NCBI GenBank assembly: GCA_964567475.1
Contig: CAZMMV010000042.1
Span: forward strand, 1 to 14,150
Direction of reading: 5' to 3'
DNA length: 14,150 nt
Source of the DNA: CAZMMV01 sp964567475
GTDB taxonomy: Bacteria; Bacillota; Clostridia; Tissierellales; Tissierellaceae
Both the position numbers and the translations under genes were made by a program. Within the stretch, counting starts at the first letter, position 1. Each line of letters starts with the position of its first letter. Of the stretch, positions 6,101-13,881 are shown piece by piece. The notes under the pieces were generated by a model that was given only the letters and a program-made list of their open reading frames with translations, was not told where the DNA came from and searched no databases.

Positions 6101-7585
6101 TTATTTTTTCTTATCTGTATTAACTACATTCTTCTTCAACTGAACATCTGGCTCTGAAGGCATTCCAAAGAAAGGAATAAATCTATCTAATCCAGTTAAA
6201 GTAAGTATAAGAAGCGATAAAACTGCTATCCAGGCTAAAAAATTATATTTAATAAATTCCATCCACACAAAATCATGTAATGGATATATAGTAGTTGAAA
6301 TTCCTACAAAGAATGACATATATACATGCCATGGAATAAGTAGTGATCCAAATACTCCAAGCGCACTGGAAAAAGTTGCATTTCTTAACCTTAACTGATA
6401 CATATCTTCTTCACTAGCTACAACATTTTGTTCTGTTAGATCCCTAGTTATAGGACTAATAGTTACTATTTGAGCCATTTCATCTGCTAAAGCTGCATTA
6501 CCTATAACAGCTAATATACCATTAGCAAACATCAACTGTCTTACATTATTTGCAAGCTTAGAAACAAAGTTGGCAAGAGGTTTAAATGCTTCCATCTTAT
6601 TCATAATTCCACCAAATGCGCCTACCCACATCATCATAACTATTACCCATGATCCTGCATCCTCGAATCCATTATATACCAACTCTAAAAACTCAGTGAA
6701 TGATCCAACTGTACCAGCAAACATTCCTAATATACAGGCAGATAAAAGTCCTATACCTAAACAAGCTAAAGTTGGTATTCCTCCTATTGCTGCTGCAAGC
6801 ACAAATACTAATGGTAATACCATATAAATCGGTACACCCTCAACTACTTGATTTAAAAGATCTACTGCCGCTGGCCTTTCTGTTTGTAAACCTGCCCACA
6901 CATCTTCAGGGATTGAAGATATAGCTTGAGATGCACTTCCTATTTCAGTTGGCAAATTAAAACTAAAGGCAAAAAATAATATTGCAGCCAAAACTAAACA
7001 CAGAATTGACCAAACACCTTGATGCCTAATCCTATCTATAACTTCTACTCCGTGAATACCAGAACTAACTACAGTGGTATCTGATATAAGTCCAACACAG
7101 TCACCAAAACAAGCTCCTCCAGCTATTGCTGCTACTGTAAGGCCTACATTTCCACCTACTATATGGTTTAACCATAAGAAAATAGGCGCTGTTGCTGCGA
7201 AAGTACCCCAGGATGTACCTGTAGCTACTGATAATATTCCAGATACAATTAATGCTGTAACTGCAACTGTCCTAGCTGATAATCCAAGTTTTAAAGAAAT
7301 GTTTATTATTGCTGCACCAACTCCCGTTGACATAAAAGCCTCTGCCATAGCATAAGCAAACATTAATATAAAAAATACTAATTGCATTTCTTTTACATTA
7401 TCTACTGCTGCATCTACTAATTCTTGAAACTTAAGTTTTTCAGTAATATAAGCTATTATTGCAGCATACATTGTTGCAATAGGAGCAATTACCAATATGT
7501 CTAATTGAAATAATCCAACATCCAAGTTACTAATCATCATCATTCCTGCTAACAATAAAACAGGTGATATCTTTAACAAAGCCAT
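6101..7585 (-). CDS. NhaC-superfamily sodium-coupled antiporter, copy 1
   Basis: 494-residue polytopic membrane protein. It shares the family motifs of the neighbouring copy: ATGTSWGTFA near 121-130, FGDCVGLISDTTVVSSG near 160-176, and MMMWVGAFGGIMNKM. Its first 195 residues differ from copy 2 at about 16 positions; the C-terminal half has diverged more. The ATG at 7583-7585 is preceded by AAAGGATG, a modest ribosome binding site at long spacing. The usual substrate of this family is Na+/H+, but an organic or amino acid substrate cannot be excluded. The separate promoters, operators and terminators imply that the two paralogues are used under different conditions. That is inference. Confidence 0.88.
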   Translation of the reverse strand: MALLKISPVLLLAGMMMISNLDVGLFQLDILVIAPIATMYAAIIAYITEKLKFQELVDAAVDNVKEMQLVFFILMFAYAMAEAFMSTGVGAAIINISLKLGLSARTVAVTALIVSGILSVATGTSWGTFAATAPIFLWLNHIVGGNVGLTVAAIAGGACFGDCVGLISDTTVVSSGIHGVEVIDRIRHQGVWSILCLVLAAILFFAFSFNLPTEIGSASQAISSIPEDVWAGLQTERPAAVDLLNQVVEGVPIYMVLPLVFVLAAAIGGIPTLACLGIGLLSACILGMFAGTVGSFTEFLELVYNGFEDAGSWVIVMMMWVGAFGGIMNKMEAFKPLANFVSKLANNVRQLMFANGILAVIGNAALADEMAQIVTISPITRDLTEQNVVASEEDMYQLRLRNATFSSALGVFGSLLIPWHVYMSFFVGISTTIYPLHDFVWMEFIKYNFLAWIAVLSLLILTLTGLDRFIPFFGMPSEPDVQLKKNVVNTDKKK

Positions 7586-7615
7586 TATTTAATCATCCTT
7601 TTCTACAATTTAGTT

Positions 7616-7649
7616 ATAATTATTATAATCTGACTATAATAATTATCAT
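7616..7649 (-). promoter_or_regulatory. Possible promoter of NhaC-type copy 1 overlapping an inverted repeat
   Basis: On the minus strand, ATGATA (7644-7649; four of six -35 bases), 16 bases and a perfect TATAAT (7622-7627) could form a promoter. An inverted repeat with 12-bp perfect arms (7616-7627 and 7635-7646) and a 7-base loop spans -10 to -35. Its sequence is unrelated to the copy 2 palindrome. The arms are only A and T, so confidence is moderate. Confidence 0.45.
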
Positions 7650-7660
7650 TTCTTTTCTTT

Positions 7661-7707
7661 AAATCTTATATAATCTTATATAATCTTATATAATCTTATA
7701 ATCTTAT
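7661..7707. repeat. Tandem 10-bp repeat, unit TAATCTTATA
   Basis: Three exact units (7671-7700) are preceded by one unit with a single mismatch (7661-7670) and followed by a partial ATCTTAT (7701-7707). The period of about one helical turn, just upstream of the copy 1 promoter, could give bent or UP-element-like DNA, or may be simple slippage. Confidence 0.85.
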
Positions 7708-8432
7708 TTTCTAATCATTAAATACCTCTATTTGCTCTTATTTTAACCATAAAGCTAGTTTATATTTAGTCAAAATCATAAAACATAATATAGTTACAGA
7801 ACTGTTACCTTACTACAAAAATCACAAAAAATTTTGTAATTAGGCCTGTAGTGTCCATAAAATTCACTAGCCATTATCACAAAATCTTTTCTAATATTAG
7901 ATTTAGGGTCTATATAGTAAACCTAATCTAATCTGATTCCATTAAAATATTAGTATAAAAAGAACAAAATGATGCCATAGAATTGTTCCTGATGAATATA
8001 TTAATTAACACAGAAGTCTTATATTTAATGTTATAAATTAAATAATTACTTAATTTATATAAAATAGACCTATTAAAAATCTTCTAATAAAAAATTATAT
8101 TAGTGCTTTAATGAAAAATCTAGTAGATATTATATCTGTTCTTACAACATAAAAATTTGCTATTTGCTAAACCATTGTAGCTTAATATCTTGTATTTAAT
8201 GTTTAGTTTTTAAAAATCATTTTAATAGCCAGCTTAATTTTTAAAACACTTAAGTCTACTTAAATATTATTCATTAGGTAGGCATTTTTAAATAAATTTA
8301 TTGCTTTAAATTAGCTGGTATTATTTTTAAGTACAAAATATACTATAACATATTTTTAAATGTCTAACAACTATTTTGTCTAAAATTAAAAGATTTTGAA
8401 TATTAATGTCGATTATTTGCCTGTTTTGTCAT
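7708..8432. other. Gene-free intergenic region with possible decayed coding traces
   Basis: There is no intact gene here on either strand. Two stop-free minus-strand stretches exist. One spans 7797-7922 (42 codons, including MASEFYGHYRPN) and has unusually GC-rich codons for an intergenic region. The other is about 51 codons just upstream (roughly 7923-8083) in a different frame. Neither has a convincing start, and I recognise no family. A promoter-like site at 8342-8370 points into the region. No tRNA, riboswitch or insertion-sequence ends were seen. The simplest reading is a decayed gene or a long leader before the copy 1 carrier. Confidence 0.5.
8342..8370 (-). promoter_or_regulatory. Possible sigma-A-type promoter in the intergenic region
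   Basis: On the minus strand, TTGTTA (8365-8370; four of six -35 bases), a 17-base spacer and TATAGT (8342-8347; five of six) form a plausible promoter. No gene begins within 750 bases downstream. It could serve a small RNA, a lost gene or a long leader to the carrier at 7585. Confidence 0.35.
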
Positions 8433-9230
8433 TTATTTAATTATTCTTCTTCCAGTAACATATCTACTATTATAATAATCTGATCTATTTATATTTGTAA
8501 TTATTATCCTTTTTTGCCCTGAAGATGCATGAATCATATTATTGTCACCTATGTAAAGCCCTACATGACCTATCTTCCTTCCAGATGTTCTAAAAAAAAC
8601 TAAATCCCCTGGCACAAGATTCTTTCGGTCTATTTCTTGACCATTATTAATCTGATAACTAGAAGTTCTTTCAAGTTTTATATCTAATTCATTTAAATAA
8701 ATAGAACAAATAAGACCAGAACAATCAAAATAATTAGGCCCTACACTTCCATATCTATAGGGCTTACCTAGATTCTTATAAGCAGCCGAGACAACTTTAG
8801 TAATTAGCTCTCCTCTGCTAAGACTATTAAAATTACTTCCCCGACTTGCCTTCTTTCTTCCCTTTTTAAATTCAATATAATTATTACTTACTTTAAATTC
8901 TTTTCCTTCTCTATCAATTATTGTATAATAACTATTTTGAAAATCCTTAATATAAACTGATTCACCTTTTATCAAGGTATAATACGAGCTTTTATTTTCT
9001 ATAACCTTATCTACTTTTGAAATTCCACAGTATACATTATCTTGATTAACTGATTCATAATATATATTATCTTTACTAACTGATTCTAGCTCATCAAATG
9101 TTACATATTCCTTAGGATTTTTATTAGTTGAAAAATCTTTAGTAATTGTTTTAATCTTTCTAAAACCTACTAAGATTATAAAAGATACAAGTAATATTGT
9201 AATAGGTAATTTATATCTTTCTATTTTCAA
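8433..9230 (-). CDS. Membrane-anchored NlpC/P60 peptidoglycan endopeptidase, TTG start
   Basis: NlpC/P60 cysteine peptidase, a family that cuts stem peptides of peptidoglycan. It has 265 residues from the TTG at 9228-9230. One hydrophobic segment at about 8-24 acts as a signal anchor, without a visible signal-peptidase site. The central region (40-125) is Tyr-rich and may hold SH3-like wall-binding strands. The catalytic domain covers 145-260: Cys170 in YFDCSGL, His222 in IGHVGLYIG and His234 in MIHASS. The TTG is 8 bases from AAAAGGGG; an in-frame GTG at 9237-9239 abuts that site and is less likely. A TATAAT at 9267-9272 may be its -10 box. It follows the methyltransferase terminator, so it is a separate unit. 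A spore or germination role is possible but not shown. Confidence 0.88.
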   Translation of the reverse strand: MKIERYKLPITILLVSFIILVGFRKIKTITKDFSTNKNPKEYVTFDELESVSKDNIYYESVNQDNVYCGISKVDKVIENKSSYYTLIKGESVYIKDFQNSYYTIIDREGKEFKVSNNYIEFKKGRKKASRGSNFNSLSRGELITKVVSAAYKNLGKPYRYGSVGPNYFDCSGLICSIYLNELDIKLERTSSYQINNGQEIDRKNLVPGDLVFFRTSGRKIGHVGLYIGDNNMIHASSGQKRIIITNINRSDYYNSRYVTGRRIIK

Positions 9231-9296
9231 TATTAACACCCCTTTTAAAATTTAAAACTTATAGGTATTATATTGTTAAATAAGGCTAATATAACC

Positions 9297-9338
9297 AAAA
9301 AGATATAAAATGTTTATATAAACATTTTATATCTTTTT
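9297..9338 (-). terminator. Terminator of the CamA-like methyltransferase gene
   Basis: Two perfect 20-base arms around a 2-base centre form a long AT-rich hairpin with flanking A and T runs. The right arm contains the methyltransferase stop codon at 9327-9329, so the end of the coding sequence is part of the hairpin. Confidence 0.85.
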
Positions 9339-11306
9339 AATTATTGATCTTTCTTTTTTATTACAATTAAGATAATCCATTATAATATCATCTATTTCTT
9401 CTTGGAGTGTTGATATTTTTTCTTTAATTTCTATATTATTATGAAATTCATTATTTATTAATTTCATTATTTTATTTACCCTATCTATAATTTTTACAAT
9501 GATAGTATCTGTAATTATATTTAAATCTAGTAAAGAATTGGGATAATAATCATATATGCCTCTTCCCATTTTTTTTGCAAAAAGTTTAAAATAAAATTCA
9601 TATACCTTTGAGTTTAATAACCCAACTAAGTATTCCAAAGGAATATTTTCTTTATATTCATTTTTTATTATAAATCCATATATATCAGCACTAAAATAAA
9701 GATTATCATAATCAATTGCAAATCTATTTGTTTTTGATTTATATGGAAATATAATCTTATCTTGTTCAAATAAATCAACTTTCCTCCCCCACTGCAACTC
9801 ATACCATCTTCTTATACCATTTTTACATTCTCTTCTACTTTCTAATCTAGGAAAATATTCTTTTATAAAATTTATTGCATTAGGGTATTCAATAGGTGTA
9901 TCAATTAAATTAGAATAAATTAAATATAAATCATCTTTTAAAATATCAAACTTTTCTATATCCTTACTTTTTATCCATTTCTTTAATACATCTTTTTCAA
10001 TTTTATTTTCATTTATTTCCTCTAATGATAATACAAAAGCTTTATCACATCCTGTTATAATTCCTTGATATGAATTCACAATATCTCCTAATTTAACTTT
10101 TGTTTTTTTTCTAATTTTTTCATAAATTTTATGAAATTCATCTGATATTAAAATCCATCTATCATTCTGCAAGTATTTTTGATTTATAGTAAAATTCTTA
10201 AATACCTTTGTTTTAATAGTTTTTTCTAAATCAATATCATCATTAAATTTATAACTGTCATCACATAATTTAATCACATTTATTTTATTATTTATTATAT
10301 CCTTTTTTTCAAAAAAGTATATAGCTGTTGCTATACCAACTCCTTCAAATATATTTGCTCCATAAAAATCTAGTATCTCTATAATTTTAACATTATTTTT
10401 TAGATATGCTCTTAAATTTTCTCCTGTAGGACTCTCCATAAAATATCTGGAAGTAATTAGACCACATAGTCCATTAGGAGATAAGACATCTACTATTCTC
10501 TTGAAAAAGCAAAATGATATATCTGCCTTATCTTTAAAAACTTCAGCATATTCTTTTAAAAGCCATTTTTTGTATTCCTTATCCATTTGTTTGTGACCAA
10601 TATAAGGTGGATTCCCAACACAAATTTGAAATTTATTACTCCAAAACTCACCTAAGCTTACAAAATCCCTAGCCCTTTTCTCGCTAATTTTTTCTTTTCT
10701 TGTTTTCTTACTATTATCTTTATATGTTAAATCAAATTCTTTAATCCTCTCACCATTATCAAGCCTTTTAAGTTCTTCCTTTAATTCCTGCCAGTTATAT
10801 TTACTTTCCCATTTAACTAAACTATCACATTTTAATATATTTAAATCTTTAACAATACTCTTAGCTTCTTTTTTAATTAGTCCTTTAATAGTTAATTCTA
10901 CTGCAAAATCATCCTTATCTACACCATAAATACAATTTTTAAGTAAATGATAATGAATATTTTCTTTTTTCCAGTACTCTTCTCCCAATACTTTTTTCTT
11001 ATTTCCATCCTCTTCCAATATATATGTATCATATTTATATTTAATCTTAAGTTTATCTATATTAATAAAAAATTTATTTTTTAATATATCATATACTTCT
11101 AATAAAAAATATCCTGCACCACAAGAAGGATCTATTACCTTTATATAAGGATTTTCTACTATGTTAATATTATTTAGAGTTTTTTTTAATATATATTCAA
11201 TAATATAGCTTGAGGTATAATATTGACCTATTGATTTACGAATTAATGGATCTTGAACTTTCTCATATATATATCCTAATTCATCTCTTTTTTTTATATT
11301 AGTCAT
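9327..11306 (-). CDS. camA: CamA-like orphan N6-adenine DNA methyltransferase
   Basis: Type II gamma-class adenine methyltransferase of the Eco57I/TaqI family, 659 residues. Motif X is GQYYT (27-31), motif I is DPSCGAGYF (59-67), an acidic YGVD lies at 127-130, and catalytic motif IV is NPPY (232-235). A TaqI-like target-recognition domain spans about 400-600. I see no PD-(D/E)XK or other nuclease domain and no restriction gene nearby, so it is an orphan. Several segments match what I remember of C. difficile CamA, which methylates the last A of CAAAAA and affects sporulation: NPPYIGHK, FKDKAD, QGIITGCDKAF, WYELQWGR, NRFAIDYDN. It is longer than CamA (about 577) because of an extra stretch near 165-225. 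The ATG at 11304-11306 follows AAAGGAG at 7 bases. Its codons are visibly AT-richer than those of neighbours, which may reflect transfer. Confidence 0.87.
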   Translation of the reverse strand: MTNIKKRDELGYIYEKVQDPLIRKSIGQYYTSSYIIEYILKKTLNNINIVENPYIKVIDPSCGAGYFLLEVYDILKNKFFINIDKLKIKYKYDTYILEEDGNKKKVLGEEYWKKENIHYHLLKNCIYGVDKDDFAVELTIKGLIKKEAKSIVKDLNILKCDSLVKWESKYNWQELKEELKRLDNGERIKEFDLTYKDNSKKTRKEKISEKRARDFVSLGEFWSNKFQICVGNPPYIGHKQMDKEYKKWLLKEYAEVFKDKADISFCFFKRIVDVLSPNGLCGLITSRYFMESPTGENLRAYLKNNVKIIEILDFYGANIFEGVGIATAIYFFEKKDIINNKINVIKLCDDSYKFNDDIDLEKTIKTKVFKNFTINQKYLQNDRWILISDEFHKIYEKIRKKTKVKLGDIVNSYQGIITGCDKAFVLSLEEINENKIEKDVLKKWIKSKDIEKFDILKDDLYLIYSNLIDTPIEYPNAINFIKEYFPRLESRRECKNGIRRWYELQWGRKVDLFEQDKIIFPYKSKTNRFAIDYDNLYFSADIYGFIIKNEYKENIPLEYLVGLLNSKVYEFYFKLFAKKMGRGIYDYYPNSLLDLNIITDTIIVKIIDRVNKIMKLINNEFHNNIEIKEKISTLQEEIDDIIMDYLNCNKKERSIIKKI

Positions 11307-11400
11307 TTTTTAGCTCCTTTGTATTAATTGTTTACTATATAAGAAAATAAAAAATACAAATAATAATTTTTATGAAAGCAATAAATAAATTTAAATATTT

Positions 11401-12285
11401 TTATTTTATTTGTTCATATGGTTCTATATGAACCATACAGTGCTTTATATCATCAATTTCAGACTCTAATTTATCATGAACCTTTTCTGAAATATAATGG
11501 CCTTCTTTTACAGAAATATAAGCGTCTACAAAAATTTCTATATCTACATATATTTTATTTCCAAATATTCTAGTTTTTAAGTTTTTTATTCCTTTAACAC
11601 CTTCTATAGAATTTGTATTTTTTTTAATTTCATTTATAACTACATCACTAGCAGATTCATCAACTAATTCCTTTACAGACTTAAGGTAAAGCTCTATGGC
11701 TATTTTAACTATAAAAATAGAAACAATTATTCCTGCAATAGGATCTAGAACTGGCGCTCCCAATCTAGCACCCAGTACACCTATAAATGTACCAATGGAT
11801 GAAAAAGCATCTGATCTATGATGCCAAGCATCTGCTTCCATAGATATGCTTTTTATTTTCTTAGCTGCTTTAATTGTATACCAATACATAATTTCCTTTA
11901 CTATGATAGAAAGCAAGGCAGCTACTAAAGCAATTTTCCCTGGTTCTGAAAATTCACCTTTTATTAGTATTTTAAAAGATTCGTAACCTATAAATAATCC
12001 AGTTAATAGTAATAATATACTTAAAATCTTAGCAAAAACTGATTCATATTTTTCATGTCCATAGGGATGATCTGCATCTGCTTCCTTAGACGCAACTTTT
12101 ATCCCAACTAAGGCAACAATTGTAGTTAATACATCAGATAAAGTGTGCACTCCATCAGCTAGTATAGCACTACTTCTACCTATAATACCTGCTATTATTT
12201 TAAATATAGCTAGCAATACATTAGATATAATTGTTACTATAGAAACTTTTACTGCCAATTTATAATTTTCTTTATTGTTTCCCAT
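11401..12285 (-). CDS. Cation diffusion facilitator family metal transporter
   Basis: Exports divalent metal ions, probably Zn, Fe, Co or Mn, across the membrane in exchange for protons. It has 294 residues with six membrane segments in the first 210 and a cytoplasmic ferredoxin-like domain at about 215-290. The transport-site residues are present: Asp44, His47 and Asp51 in ADGVHTLSD, and His155 and Asp159 in WHHRSD. DADHPYGHEKYE (70-81) is the usual family loop. The HxxxD pair in both segments is most like zinc transporters, but metal choice is uncertain. The ATG at 12283-12285 follows GGAGG at 6 bases. It lies 94 bases upstream of the methyltransferase, with a possible -10 (TATAGT, 11334-11339) but no clear terminator between them, so partial read-through is possible. 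Confidence 0.92.
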   Translation of the reverse strand: MGNNKENYKLAVKVSIVTIISNVLLAIFKIIAGIIGRSSAILADGVHTLSDVLTTIVALVGIKVASKEADADHPYGHEKYESVFAKILSILLLLTGLFIGYESFKILIKGEFSEPGKIALVAALLSIIVKEIMYWYTIKAAKKIKSISMEADAWHHRSDAFSSIGTFIGVLGARLGAPVLDPIAGIIVSIFIVKIAIELYLKSVKELVDESASDVVINEIKKNTNSIEGVKGIKNLKTRIFGNKIYVDIEIFVDAYISVKEGHYISEKVHDKLESEIDDIKHCMVHIEPYEQIK

Positions 12286-12616
12286 ACTAAACCTCCATAT
12301 TTTGATTTTGTAAATTAATAAATAATATAGACTAATTATATAATATTCATTTTTATAATTATATAATATAATTCATTTAACAAAAATAGAAAAAACCCTT
12401 GCATACTTACTTATTTTAGTTAATAATACTATATTAGGTCTTTCTTTTTTTATTGTCACTAATATATTATATCATATCATTAATACTCATATATAGAATT
12501 TTAAACTATTCTTTATTATCCTATTATAATTCTATGATTACACCTCCTGTAATAGACAATCAGAGCAAATTATACTGGAAAAATAATAATATAAGTTATA
12601 AAAGGGAGATGTTTAT
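12286..12616. other. Divergent intergenic region between the CDF and symporter genes
   Basis: 331 bases of very AT-rich DNA carry the start signals of two divergent genes. A 13-bp direct repeat (AATTATATAATAT at 12334-12346 and 12357-12369) lies on the CDF side and may hold -10 boxes; no single CDF promoter stands out. An inverted repeat pairs 12493-12503 with 12525-12535, one mismatch in 11. A small hairpin at 12537-12553 shows CCTCC in its loop. I see no T-box, riboswitch or gene here. Confidence 0.5.
12453..12480 (+). promoter_or_regulatory. Possible sigma-A promoter of the symporter gene
   Basis: TTGTCA (12453-12458; five of six), 16 bases and TATCAT (12475-12480; five of six) form the best plus-strand match in the region. 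It implies a leader of about 130 bases. A perfect TATAAT at 12525-12530 lacks a fair -35 box. Confidence 0.45.
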
Positions 12617-13876
12617 ATGAAAAAAAAGATGGGTTTACCCACAAAAATACTTATTGCGCTAGCAATGGGTTTAATAGTAGGAATTATAGTTTTTTATTTG
12701 CCAGAAGGAATATTTAAAAATGCTATTTTAATAGATGGTATTTTTCAATTAACAGGTCAAGTCTTCTTAAGGGCAATTATGATGGTAGTTGTTCCCTTAG
12801 TATTTATTTCACTAGTAAATGGTGCAGCTAGTATGGGGGATATACAAAAGTTAGGTAGAGTGGGTGCAAAGACAATAATATTTTACTTAGCTACTACTAC
12901 ATTAGCAATAATTCTTGCATTGGTCCTAGGTTCAATAGCAAAACCAGGTATAGGATTAGATTTAGCTTCTATTGAAATAGTAGAAACTACTATTGGAGAA
13001 AAAACAGGATTAGTTCAAATACTATATGAAATAATACCAAGAAATCCAATTCAAGCAATGGCTGAAGGTAATATGCTTCAAATAATTGTATTTGCAATTT
13101 TAACAGGAGTAGGTTTATCTTTAATAGGTGAAAAGGGTAATTCAATTATTAAATTATTTGAAGACTTAAATGAATTAATAATGAAGTTAGTAGAAATAGT
13201 CATGTTATTCGCTCCAATAGGAGTATTTGGACTTATAGCAAAAACTTTTGCTACAGAAGGAATTGCAGTCTTATTGCCATTGGCGAAATATGTAATAGCA
13301 GTATATATAGGATTAATAATTCATGCAGTAATAGTATACGGTGGATTGTTTAAATCTTTAACTGGTCTATCAATAGGTAAATTTTATAAAAAGTTTTTAC
13401 CAGCAATTTCAGTTGCCTTTTCTACAGCAAGTAGTGGAGCTACTATACCAGTATCTTTAGATATTTGTGAAAATCACTTGGGTATAAATAAAGAAATTGC
13501 ATCTTTTACTATTCCATTAGGGTCTACTATAAACATGGATGGTACCGCCATAATGCAAGGCATAGGTACCTTCTTTATAGCTCAGGTATATAATGTACCT
13601 ATGACTATAGGAATGCTAGCTACAGTGGTAATGACGGCTACATTAGCATCTATAGGAACAGCAGGAGTTCCAGGAGCAGGTGCTATAATGTTATCAATGG
13701 TACTTCAATCTGCAGGTCTTCCATTAGAAGGTATAGGTTTAATAATGGGTGTAGATAGATTAGTCGATATGGGTAGAACAGCGGTAAATGTAACAGGAGA
13801 TGCTGTTTGTACTACAATAATAGCTAAACAAGAAAACGAAATAGATTTAGATATATTTAATAGTGAAGTGAAATAA
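12617..13876 (+). CDS. Dicarboxylate/amino acid:cation symporter, glutamate/aspartate type
   Basis: Sodium- or proton-coupled uptake carrier of the DAACS (GltP/GltPh) family. It has 419 residues, the normal length, with eight membrane segments and two re-entrant hairpins. Hairpin 1 is STASSGAT (270-277), segment 7 has NMDGT (306-310), hairpin 2 has GTAGVPGAG (about 347-355), and segment 8 is DRLVDMGRTAVNVTGD (380-395). Arg387, Asn391 and Asp395 align with GltPh Arg397, Asn401 and Asp405. The arginine binds the side-chain carboxylate, pointing to glutamate, aspartate or C4-dicarboxylate substrates rather than neutral amino acids. The ATG follows AAAGGGAG at 8 bases. It is the only intact plus-strand gene in the window. 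Confidence 0.92.
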   Translation: MKKKMGLPTKILIALAMGLIVGIIVFYLPEGIFKNAILIDGIFQLTGQVFLRAIMMVVVPLVFISLVNGAASMGDIQKLGRVGAKTIIFYLATTTLAIILALVLGSIAKPGIGLDLASIEIVETTIGEKTGLVQILYEIIPRNPIQAMAEGNMLQIIVFAILTGVGLSLIGEKGNSIIKLFEDLNELIMKLVEIVMLFAPIGVFGLIAKTFATEGIAVLLPLAKYVIAVYIGLIIHAVIVYGGLFKSLTGLSIGKFYKKFLPAISVAFSTASSGATIPVSLDICENHLGINKEIASFTIPLGSTINMDGTAIMQGIGTFFIAQVYNVPMTIGMLATVVMTATLASIGTAGVPGAGAIMLSMVLQSAGLPLEGIGLIMGVDRLVDMGRTAVNVTGDAVCTTIIAKQENEIDLDIFNSEVK

Positions 13877-13881
13877 AAAAT

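Noticed and set aside
4526..7355. Several plus-strand open frames of 73-106 codons
   Set aside because: They are antisense to the two NhaC-type carriers. Similar frames occur in both copies because the sense genes are paralogues.
7786..7801. Short inverted repeat GTTACAG/CTGTTAC
   Set aside because: One mismatch in seven and not linked to a promoter or gene end.
8229..8318. Imperfect inverted repeat CCAGCTTAAT...AGCTGG that could mark ends of a small mobile element
   Set aside because: The arms differ by several insertions, and no target-site duplication or second copy is visible in the window.
8404..8412. Partial 0A box TGTCGAT after the NlpC/P60 gene
   Set aside because: One base off consensus, downstream of a gene and not near a credible promoter.
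9327..11306. A complete Type IIG restriction-modification enzyme
   Set aside because: There is no nuclease motif before the methyltransferase domain (only about 26 residues precede motif X), none after it, and no restriction gene next to it.
12537..12553. Hairpin ATTACA-CCTCC-TGTAAT; on the minus strand its loop reads GGAGG like a ribosome binding site
   Set aside because: No start codon follows at a usable distance on the minus strand, and the loop does not match the symporter ribosome binding site well enough to claim sequestration.
12286..12616. T-box or riboswitch leader before the symporter
   Set aside because: No T-box sequence, specifier loop or conserved aptamer core was found, and no terminator hairpin lies before the gene.
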